Below, piece by piece: positions 57,008 through 64,000 of a stretch of 64,000 bases of DNA. Numbering within the stretch: the first letter of the stretch is position 1; each line of letters opens with the position of its first letter. This DNA comes from Rhodovulum sp. 12E13 (GTDB lineage: Bacteria > Pseudomonadota > Alphaproteobacteria > Rhodobacterales > Rhodobacteraceae). The stretch is taken from assembly GCF_003340565.1 (NCBI RefSeq), contig NZ_QPLK01000001.1, forward strand, positions 248,001 through 312,000. Reading direction: 5' to 3'. A model generated the notes under the pieces. It saw only the letters and a list, made by a program, of their open reading frames with translations. It did not search any database and was not told the DNA's origin. Both the position numbers and the translations under genes were made by a program.

Positions 57008-58222
57008 TCAGGCGGGCGCGGGGGGGCGCAGGTGGGCGGGCAGGGGAGCGGGCAGCGGGGCGCCGAGGGCGGCGAGCGAGCGGGCGATGCCGATGCGGAA
57101 CGCCTCGGGCGAGAAGCGGGCGGCATGGGTCGCGAGCGCGGCGGGGTCGAGCCGGTCGAGGCCCTCGGCCTCGAAGCGCAGGACGGCCTCGGCGAGGCCC
57201 TCGGCGGTGGGCTCGCGGTAGAGCAGGCCCGTTTCGCCGTCGACCACGGTGTCGAGAGCGCCGCCGCGGCCATAAGCGATCACCGGGCGGCCCGAGGCCA
57301 TCGCCTCGACCGGCACGATTCCGAAATCCTCCTCGCCGGGGAAGACGAGCGCGCGGGCACGGGCGAGATGCGCCCGGAGCGTGGCGAAATCGACCTGGCC
57401 CAGGACCGTCACGTTGTCGGGCGCCCGCGCGGCGAGGCGGCGGCGCGTGGCCTCGGGGCCGCCGATCATCACGAGGGGCCGGCCGAGGCGGCGAAACGCC
57501 TCGATGGCGAGGTCGGGGCGCTTGTAGGGGGCGAGCTCGCCCGCCCAGAGGTAGAAGTCGCCCCGTTCGGCCGGCGCGACGGGCGCGAAATCGGCCAGCG
57601 CGACGGGTGGGTGCACCACGTCGGCCTCGCGCCGCCAGTACTTGCCGATTCGCGCCGCGACATGGGTGGAGTTGGCCGCGAAACGGTCGACGCGGGCCGC
57701 GCTTGTCACGTCCCACTGGCGGAGCGAATGGGCGATCAGCGGCATGGCGGCGCGCGTCAGCCGGCCCGCGCCCGCGCGGTAGGTATGGAACTGGTCCCAC
57801 AGGTAGCGCATGGGCGAGTGGCAATAGCACAGATGCGGCGTCTCGGGTGCGGGGATCACCCCCTTGGCCGGCCCGCTCTCGGACGAGATCACCAGGTCGT
57901 AGGCCGCGAGGTCGAACTGCTCGAGGGCCCGCGGCATCAGCGGCAGGTAGTGCTGGTAGTGGCGGCGCGCGAAGGGCAGGCGGGCGATGAAGCTCTCCTC
58001 GATGCGGTGGGCGCGCAGCCGCTCCGACAGGCGCTCGGGCACGGCGACATGTGTGTAGATGTCGGCGCCGGGAAACATGGCGCAGAGCTGTTCCAGCACC
58101 TTTTCGCCGCCGCGCATGCCGACGAGCCAGTAATGCACCAGGGCCACGCGCGGTGCGGCCGCGCCGTCCCGCCGGCCCTCGCGGACGAGGGTGCCGATCG
58201 GCTCGAAACCGCCCTCAGGCAT
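57008..58222 (-). CDS. Glycosyltransferase family 4 protein
   Basis: This 404-aa GT-B enzyme probably adds a sugar to the polysaccharide repeat unit. The acceptor side starts ALVHYWLVGMRGGEKVLEQL. The donor side includes DFYLWAGELAPYKRPDLAIE, VMIGGPEATRRRL and the nucleotide-sugar motif EDFGIVPVEAMASGRPVIAY (EX7E-like). HSPMRYLWDQF in the middle is typical of exopolysaccharide GTs. It overlaps the kinase gene by 8 nt (58215-58222), so the two are translationally coupled. Confidence 0.9.
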   Translation of the reverse strand: MPEGGFEPIGTLVREGRRDGAAAPRVALVHYWLVGMRGGEKVLEQLCAMFPGADIYTHVAVPERLSERLRAHRIEESFIARLPFARRHYQHYLPLMPRALEQFDLAAYDLVISSESGPAKGVIPAPETPHLCYCHSPMRYLWDQFHTYRAGAGRLTRAAMPLIAHSLRQWDVTSAARVDRFAANSTHVAARIGKYWRREADVVHPPVALADFAPVAPAERGDFYLWAGELAPYKRPDLAIEAFRRLGRPLVMIGGPEATRRRLAARAPDNVTVLGQVDFATLRAHLARARALVFPGEEDFGIVPVEAMASGRPVIAYGRGGALDTVVDGETGLLYREPTAEGLAEAVLRFEAEGLDRLDPAALATHAARFSPEAFRIGIARSLAALGAPLPAPLPAHLRPPAPA

Positions 58223-60398
58223 AGGTGTATCCTTGCGTCTCCGGCTCGGGGGCGCGGGCGGGGTCGATCATGGTGAGCGCGGCGCCGGTCACGTCGAGGC
58301 CCATCTCGTCCATCGCGGCGAGCGCCTCGGTGACGGCCTTGCGCGGCGTGCCGTCCCACCGCACGAGGAAGAGGCGGGCATCGACCACCTGCGCCAGCAC
58401 CAGCCCGTCCGACACCGCGAGCAGCGCGGGCGCGTCGATCAGCACCACGTCGTAGACGCGCTTGAGCTCGGCGACCACGCGGGCCAGCCAGTCGGCCGAG
58501 AGCCGGTCGGCCACGTCGGGCTGGGGGCCGCGCGCGGCAAGGAAGTCGAAGCCGAACTCGGGATCGGTGTAGATCGCGCGATCGAGCGGGCAGCCGCCGC
58601 GGATGAAGTCGGCGAAGTCCTCCTCCATGTCCCAGCCGAAGGCGGCCTGCATCGTCGAGCGGCGCAGGTCGGCATCGACCACGATCACCGACAGGCCGGC
58701 GAGTGCCGACATCTGGGCGAGCGCGAGCGTCGTGCGCGTCTTGCCCTCGTCGGGCGCGGCCGACAGGACGGCAACGGCGCGCGCGCCCTCCTGCCCCTCG
58801 CGCATCAGCAGCGCGGTGCGCAGGTGGCGGATGCGCTCGGCATAGATGCTGTAGGGGTCGTCGCGCAGGGCGGCGGTGGCGGCCATCAGCCCGCCCACCG
58901 TCTGCAGCGGGACCGAGCCGAGCACGGGCAGGCCGGTCGCCGCCTCGAGATCGCGCGGCGTGCGGAAGGTCTGCGCGGTCATCTCGCGCACGAAGATCAG
59001 GCCGAGCCCCAGCGCCAGCCCCGCCATCGCCCCGAGGGCGCCCATCAGCTTGGGCCGCGGCGCGGCAGGCACGCCCGGCACGCTCGCCCGCTCTATCAGC
59101 CTGGCGTCGGGTTGCTGGAGCAGCTCCTGCGTGCGGGTCTCGGTCAGGCGCGAGAGCAGCGCCTCGTAGGTCTGGCGCTTGGCCTGTGCCTCGCGCTCGA
59201 GCTGGCGCAGGCCCTGTTCGCCACTGGTGATCGACACGATGCGCGACTCGAGATCGGCGATGCCCGCGCGCAGGCTGTCCTCGCGGGCGCGGGCGACCTC
59301 CGCGGCGCTGCGGCTCTGGGCGATGATGCGCTCGACCTCGCCGGCGAGTTCGGTCTCGAGCCGGGCAAGCTCGCGGGCGATGCGCTGCCGCTCGGGGTGA
59401 CTCTCGTCGTAGCGCTCTGCCCATTGGCCATCCTGCCGGGTCAGCTCCAGCCGTTCGAGCGCCATCTGCTCGACGAGGGGGGAGGAGACGAGATCGGCCA
59501 CGTCGGACAGCCCGCCCGAGGCGAGCACCGCTTCGAGCTGGCCGATCTGCGCCTCGGTCGCGGCGCGGTCGGCGCGGGCGGCGACGAGTTGCCCGTTGAG
59601 ATCGGCGAGTTGCTGGCGGACGGTCTCGACCGTGCCGCCCTCGGCCGAGAGCCCCTGCGCGCGCGCGTCGGTCACCGCGGCCTCGGCCGCATCGAGGTCG
59701 GCGCGCAGTTCGGCCACGCGCGCCTCGAGCCAGGCGGTGGCGCCGGTCGTGGTGTCGCGTCTGTCCTCGATCTGGGCGGAGATGTAGGCCCGTGCGATGG
59801 CGTTGGCGATGTCGGCGGCGAGCTCGGGGTCGTGGTTCTCCGCGCGGATGGCGATCACGTAGCTGTCGCCCTGGGGGAACACGGTCAGGTCACGCCGGAT
59901 CAGCCAGACGAGGCCCTGCATGATCCGGTCGTCGGCCGCGGCGCGCGCGTCGGGGTCGGCGACCGACGCCACGAGTCGCGCGGCCTCCTCCCCGGTCACG
60001 CCGATCTCGCCGTCGGCGTCGAGGCGCAGCGGCCCGATCTCGGCCACCACCCGCTCGATCAGCACGTTCGAGCTGAGCACTGCCGCCTCGCCGTTGACCA
60101 CCTGCTCCGAGAGTTCGAGGTCCTGCACCACCTCCTCGCCGGTGACGATCTGGGCATTGCGCGGGTCGAGCATCACCTTCGCGGTCGCCTCGTATGTGGG
60201 GCGGACCTGCGCCACCACGAGGTAGGCCGCGAGGCCGAGCCCCGCCATCGCGCCGCCCACCAGCCAGCGCCCGCGCCAGACGGCCCGGGCGAGCGCGCGC
60301 AGGTCGACAGCGTCGGCGTCGTCGCCGGCAGAGCCCGAGAGCGCGCGGCGGGCGCGTGACATGGGCGCGAATTCGACGGGGTTGAAGCGACTGTTCAT
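58215..60398 (-). CDS. Wzc/ExoP-like polysaccharide co-polymerase with BY-kinase domain
   Basis: This 727-aa inner-membrane protein has a TM helix about residues 45-65 (GRWLVGGAMAGLGLAAYLVV), a periplasmic Wzz-like domain with long coiled coils (about 170-440), and a second TM about 465-485 (ALGAMAGLALGLGLIFVREM). Its cytoplasmic BY-kinase domain has Walker A APDEGKTRTTLAL and Walker A' VIVVDADLRRSTMQ. The C-terminal tail ends PETQGYTYA with only two tyrosines, instead of the usual cluster. It controls chain length and export of the polysaccharide together with the polymerase upstream. Start 60398 begins MNSRFNPVEF. Confidence 0.92.
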   Translation of the reverse strand: MNSRFNPVEFAPMSRARRALSGSAGDDADAVDLRALARAVWRGRWLVGGAMAGLGLAAYLVVAQVRPTYEATAKVMLDPRNAQIVTGEEVVQDLELSEQVVNGEAAVLSSNVLIERVVAEIGPLRLDADGEIGVTGEEAARLVASVADPDARAAADDRIMQGLVWLIRRDLTVFPQGDSYVIAIRAENHDPELAADIANAIARAYISAQIEDRRDTTTGATAWLEARVAELRADLDAAEAAVTDARAQGLSAEGGTVETVRQQLADLNGQLVAARADRAATEAQIGQLEAVLASGGLSDVADLVSSPLVEQMALERLELTRQDGQWAERYDESHPERQRIARELARLETELAGEVERIIAQSRSAAEVARAREDSLRAGIADLESRIVSITSGEQGLRQLEREAQAKRQTYEALLSRLTETRTQELLQQPDARLIERASVPGVPAAPRPKLMGALGAMAGLALGLGLIFVREMTAQTFRTPRDLEAATGLPVLGSVPLQTVGGLMAATAALRDDPYSIYAERIRHLRTALLMREGQEGARAVAVLSAAPDEGKTRTTLALAQMSALAGLSVIVVDADLRRSTMQAAFGWDMEEDFADFIRGGCPLDRAIYTDPEFGFDFLAARGPQPDVADRLSADWLARVVAELKRVYDVVLIDAPALLAVSDGLVLAQVVDARLFLVRWDGTPRKAVTEALAAMDEMGLDVTGAALTMIDPARAPEPETQGYTYA

Positions 60399-60653
60399 CT
60401 GGCATCCATGCAGGCTGCGTGCGCGATGGCGCAGGGGCCCGTCCTGCGGTGGCCGGGCGGCTCTGGCCGCGCCTCGAGGGGTGCAGGGTGCATCGGCAGT
60501 CACTCGTCCCACGCGCCGGGGAGGCCCATCACGGCCTCGTCCGGCTCACCCCCACCGTCCCCGCTATCGGCACGTGGGGCGGCGCTGTCAAAGCGTGTCG
60601 AATTCGAGCCGCTTTTCGGTGGGCAGCCGGCGACAATACCGGGGCCGTGCCGG

Positions 60654-62093
60654 TTATTGGACACTCAGGCGCGGCGATCCGGCATCGCGCGCGGCGGAAA
60701 CCGGGCGCGATTCGAGCAACGCGCCGCGCGAGAGCCCGGCGGCGAGGCCCGCCAGCGCGAAGAAGAAGAGGCCGAGATCGGGCGTGGCGTGCGTGAGCAA
60801 CGCCGAGAGCAGCATGGCCAGGCACCCCGCCTGCAGCGCGACCACGACCCTCGCCGCGCCCTCGGGCGCGCCGGGGCCGCGCGGCGCGGGCAGGCGCGCG
60901 AGCGCGGCGAGGAACGCGAGATAGAGGGCAGTGCCGATCGCCCCCAGCGAGCCGAGCGTGGCGATCAGCCAGTTCGACGCGCGCACCGAGCCGAGCCCGG
61001 CGCCGAAGCCGGTCGTGTCGAGGAAGTTGCGCCAGGCCTGCGCGTTCCAGCTCATCCGCTCGACGCCCGAGGCGGTGTCGAGCTTGTCGAAGAGGGCGCG
61101 ATCGAGGAAGGCGGTCACCGGGTCGGCCAGCTGGTAGGCGCCGAAGAGCGCAACCGCCGCGAGCCACAACGCGAGCGCGCCCCAGGCGGCCATCGCGATG
61201 CCCCGCCGGCTGGCCTGCGCGCTCAGATGCATGGCGCCCGTCCAGAAGCCCCAGGTGAGGGTGAAGGCGAGTGTTGCGACATAGGCCGCCGAGGAGGTCG
61301 AGCGCAGCAGCAGCACCGCCGAGAGCGCGAGCATCCACGGCGCGACGCGCGAGCCGGGGCTCGAGGTCCAGTAGGCCAGCCAGAAGCCGAAGAGCCCCAG
61401 CGCGTAGAAGCCGAAGGCGGAGGCCTCGGGGAAGCCGCCGATCATCCGCTTCATGCCCATCATGTAGTGGTCGGCCAGGATGGCGTAGTTGGCGGTGCGG
61501 ATCGGGTCCAGAAGCTGCGGCAGGCCCGCCGCCGCGCTCGCCACGTCGAGCACGCCGAGGGCGGCGTGGATCGCGGTGGCGAGCGCCATGGCGGCGACGA
61601 TGCGCGCGGGATCGGGGTGGCGGCGCGCGAGCGTGGCGAGCGCGGCGAAGACCATCACGCCGAGGCCCATCCGGAAGAGCTGGGTGAGGTTGCCGGTGGT
61701 GGGGCCGAGGTCGTGCACCGCGATCCCGTCGGAATTGGCGCTGCGAGAGATGGCGAAGACCTGCGTCTCGCCGGCGAAGAGGCGCGGCAGGAAGAGCGCG
61801 GCGACCACGCAGAAGGCCGCGAGCAGCAGCAGCCAGAAGCCGGGACCGAAGGGCCGGGCCGACCCGACAAGGGCGGAGAGGCCGGCCGGCGTCAGGCAGA
61901 CGAGGCCGAACAGGCCGATCGCGGCGATGTCGGCCACGCCGATCGTGGCGCCGCCCACCGCCGGCAGGTTGAACGCCGCCGCCGCGCCGAGCGGCGTGAG
62001 CGCAAGGAAGACCCCGACGCTGCGCGCCGGCCCGCGCACGAGCATCGCCGCGAGCGCGATCAGCGCGATCAGGGTCGAGGGCACGATTTCCAC
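60654..62093 (-). CDS. O-antigen ligase/polymerase-like membrane protein (Wzy/WaaL superfamily)
   Basis: This 479-aa protein has about eleven to twelve hydrophobic helices. It contains the larger periplasmic loop and the segment WNAQAWRNFLDTTGFGAGLG, which corresponds to the Wzy_C motif (TGxGxG near conserved Arg). The start is GTG at 62093 (VEIVPSTLIALIALAAM) with CGGAG six bases before it; no ATG fits. It probably polymerises the repeat unit. It is the first gene of the leftward polysaccharide operon, with a 255-bp gap to the kinase gene in which I see no feature. Confidence 0.82.
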   Translation of the reverse strand: MEIVPSTLIALIALAAMLVRGPARSVGVFLALTPLGAAAAFNLPAVGGATIGVADIAAIGLFGLVCLTPAGLSALVGSARPFGPGFWLLLLAAFCVVAALFLPRLFAGETQVFAISRSANSDGIAVHDLGPTTGNLTQLFRMGLGVMVFAALATLARRHPDPARIVAAMALATAIHAALGVLDVASAAAGLPQLLDPIRTANYAILADHYMMGMKRMIGGFPEASAFGFYALGLFGFWLAYWTSSPGSRVAPWMLALSAVLLLRSTSSAAYVATLAFTLTWGFWTGAMHLSAQASRRGIAMAAWGALALWLAAVALFGAYQLADPVTAFLDRALFDKLDTASGVERMSWNAQAWRNFLDTTGFGAGLGSVRASNWLIATLGSLGAIGTALYLAFLAALARLPAPRGPGAPEGAARVVVALQAGCLAMLLSALLTHATPDLGLFFFALAGLAAGLSRGALLESRPVSAARDAGSPRLSVQ

Positions 62094-62310
62094 GGACGGC
62101 TCCGGCGTCGTCTGCGGGCGACGCTGACCGGGCGGTTTGCCGTCCTCGTGGCGGTGGCATGGCGGGATTGGGGCGCGCGGACCGCCCCGCGCCCGGCCGC
62201 GCCCCACCCACCCACCCGCGCCCCCCGGCCCGGCGCGGTCCGCGCGCCCCCCTGCACGCGCGCGCGCCTCACCCCTGCCACATTGGCGCGGCATGGCGCG
62301 CGCCATGTCC

Positions 62311-64000
62311 ATGCGATTGCGTCTCGCCCTCCTTCCCCTCGTGGCGCTGCCCCTTGCCGCGCTCGCACAGGAGGCGGATCCCGGCCCGGAGCGTGTCGGC
62401 CCGCGCCTGGCGGCGGCGTCCAATTTCGGGCAGGGCTGGCTGCCGGGGCTCGCCGAGGCGGCGCTGGCCGACGGGCTGACCGATTTCCGCGACGCGGTCT
62501 ACTGGCGGAATGTCGAGCGGGGCGGCCACGTCGCCTTCGACAGCGCGGTGACGGCATGGCCCGACGCGGTGGCGGCAGACGGCGGCACGCTGTCGCTCAC
62601 GGTCAACAACGGCCACCCCGAGCATGACGGCGGGCACACGCCCCACACCGACGCCGGCATCGCCGCCTTCGCCGCCAACGCTGCCGCGACCGTCGCCCGC
62701 TTTCCCAACATCCACACCGTCGAGGTGGGCAACGAGTGGAACGCGGCCAACTTCGTCAGCGGCCCGGTGCTGGAGGACGGTCTCGACCGCCGCGCCTGGC
62801 ACCACATGCGCCTGCTGGCCGAAACCTCGGCGCGGGTCAGGGCGGTGCGCCCCGGGCTGCGCGTACTGGGCGGCGCGACCCACTCGATCCCGGGCCCCTA
62901 CATCGCCGAGCTGCTCGCTCTCGGCGCGCGCCGGCACATGGACGCGCTGGCGATCCACCCCTACACGACGCCGGTCGAGCAGCTGGGCCCGCATATCGAC
63001 TTCCTGCGGCGCCTGCCGGGGGCGGAGGGCATCGACCTGGAGGTGACGGAGTTCGGCCACGCGGGCAGCGACGCCGACGCGGCCGACCACCTGCTGCGCT
63101 CCTGGTGCCAGTTCGCGCTCGCGGGGGTCTCGCGGGCGGTGTGGTATCCGCTGCATCCCCGCGGAGACGGGCTCGCCGCGCTCTACACGCGCGAGGGCGT
63201 GCGGACCGTCGTGGGCGATGCGCATGCGCTGATCCGGGCCGAGCTGGCGGGAGAGACGGTGACCGATGCAGCGCCCGACCCCTTTACCCATGCCTGCGCC
63301 CTCGGGCCGGCCGAGGCGCCGCGCCACCTCGTGATCTGGGGCGCGCCGCGCGACGTGTGGCTCGCGCCGGGCCTGATGGCGCGCGACGCGACCGGCGCTG
63401 CGCTGCCGGCGGAGGGGCTCACGCTGTCCGACCGGGCGCTCCTGATCTCGGCGCCGGGCGACGGTGCGGCGCGGCTCGGAGACACCGTGCGGCTCGGCTC
63501 CCAGCGGGTGCTGGCCGACAGCTACGAGCAATACGACTTTCCCAGGGAGGCGGGCGCGCAGGCGCCGGGCGACCCGTTCGAGCGCTACGCGCGGGCGGGC
63601 GCGCGACGGATCGCGCTCGACACCCGCCCGGGCCAGGATCGCAACGGCGTGCCCTGGTTCCCCCATCGCGGGGCGGCCGAGGATGCAGGGCTCTGGATGA
63701 CCTCCGACACGCTGGTCCTGGCGCGTTGGGGCGACACGCCGCTCGAGATCGTGCACCGCCACGTCGCGCCCGCGCCGGTGGAGGCGGTGCTGGAGGCGCG
63801 CCTCGCCCCGGTCGCCCGCTCCGAGGACGGCGTGACGGTGCGGATCGCGGTCGACGGCGGGCCGGTGCTGGTCGACGAGACCCTCCGGGAGGAACGGGTC
63901 TACGCTCTGCCGGTGAGGCTCGCAGAAGGAGCGGCGCTCGAGATCGCCGTTGGGCCGGGCGGCACCGCGCGGGGCGACGTGGTGGGCTATCGCTTCACGC
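62311..64000 (+). CDS. Exported glycoside hydrolase, TIM-barrel (clan A-like), partial
   Basis: The open frame runs off the right edge (563 codons visible). The N terminus is a signal peptide (MRLRLALLPLVALPLAALAQ). The catalytic domain shows TVEVGNEWNAANFVSG, with the Asn-Glu acid/base pair, and DLEVTEFGHAGSD, with the likely nucleophile Glu. Both are typical of GH39/GH5-like retaining enzymes. After about residue 350 a beta-rich region follows. In-frame ATGs at 62293 and 62305 are alternative starts. It is divergent from the polymerase gene. A periplasmic or secreted enzyme trimming or releasing the exopolysaccharide is a reasonable inference. Confidence 0.8.
   Translation, partial: MRLRLALLPLVALPLAALAQEADPGPERVGPRLAAASNFGQGWLPGLAEAALADGLTDFRDAVYWRNVERGGHVAFDSAVTAWPDAVAADGGTLSLTVNNGHPEHDGGHTPHTDAGIAAFAANAAATVARFPNIHTVEVGNEWNAANFVSGPVLEDGLDRRAWHHMRLLAETSARVRAVRPGLRVLGGATHSIPGPYIAELLALGARRHMDALAIHPYTTPVEQLGPHIDFLRRLPGAEGIDLEVTEFGHAGSDADAADHLLRSWCQFALAGVSRAVWYPLHPRGDGLAALYTREGVRTVVGDAHALIRAELAGETVTDAAPDPFTHACALGPAEAPRHLVIWGAPRDVWLAPGLMARDATGAALPAEGLTLSDRALLISAPGDGAARLGDTVRLGSQRVLADSYEQYDFPREAGAQAPGDPFERYARAGARRIALDTRPGQDRNGVPWFPHRGAAEDAGLWMTSDTLVLARWGDTPLEIVHRHVAPAPVEAVLEARLAPVARSEDGVTVRIAVDGGPVLVDETLREERVYALPVRLAEGAALEIAVGPGGTARGDVVGYRFT

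Overview
The window is high-GC (roughly 70 %) DNA from an alphaproteobacterium, most likely a Rhodobacterales member (Roseobacteraceae/Paracoccaceae). The evidence is the glnB-glnA pair, the perM-like/hda/ppk/ppx order, a VPLPA-CTERM relic, and six copies of a short repeat (GC hairpin, then CCCCGGAGTATTT..GGCCAGGATGA) of a kind I remember from Rhodobacterales intergenic DNA. No rRNA, CRISPR array, plasmid origin or intact prophage is visible. Coding density is high, genes start with ATG or GTG, and many neighbours overlap by ATGA or TGATG.

Layout. 1-25 kb is mostly core metabolism and housekeeping. It holds methylmalonyl-CoA mutase, a DjlA-like co-chaperone, exopolyphosphatase and polyphosphate kinase, an Hda-like ATPase with an AI-2E-type permease, asparagine synthetase, prolyl-tRNA synthetase, a phosphohexomutase coupled to a 2-hydroxyacid dehydrogenase, glnA/glnB, the NAD(P)HX repair enzyme, MazG and an M20 amidohydrolase.

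25.2-42.9 kb is the most distinctive part. Seventeen head-to-tail genes are tightly packed and mostly translationally coupled, opposite a divergent FCD-type GntR regulator with a probable operator ATTGTATCCAAT in the intergenic region. The operon encodes a VOC protein, a thiamine-diphosphate E1 alpha/beta pair without E2 or E3, an SDR dehydrogenase, a complete HpxW-HpxX-HpxY-HpxZ-like set (the family set used for oxalurate/oxamate or carboxybiuret-type amide hydrolysis), a five-gene peptide-type ABC importer, an amidohydrolase that has lost its N-terminal HxH metal motif, an intact cytosine-deaminase-like amidohydrolase, an MBL hydrolase and a GH31 glycosidase. I read it as an inducible import-and-dismantle pathway for a small amide or ureide compound, possibly glycosylated. 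The substrate is unknown.

43-52 kb carries tRNA-Met(CAT), a flavin oxidase-like protein, an alpha/beta hydrolase fused to a membrane domain, a flavoprotein-SelD fusion, and the conserved tesA / ybbA-ybbP divergon. 52.0-53.95 kb is a scar of mobile elements around tRNA-Ala(GGC) and the 5' end of dusA: a tonB 3' fragment, two different integrase N-terminal fragments, a broken IS3-type element and an unclaimed BlaI/CopY-like operator. 54-56.8 kb holds dusA, a PhyH-like oxygenase and a zinc alcohol dehydrogenase. 57-64 kb is an exopolysaccharide locus (glycosyltransferase, Wzc/ExoP-like tyrosine kinase, polymerase/ligase) with a divergent exported glycoside hydrolase that runs off the right edge.
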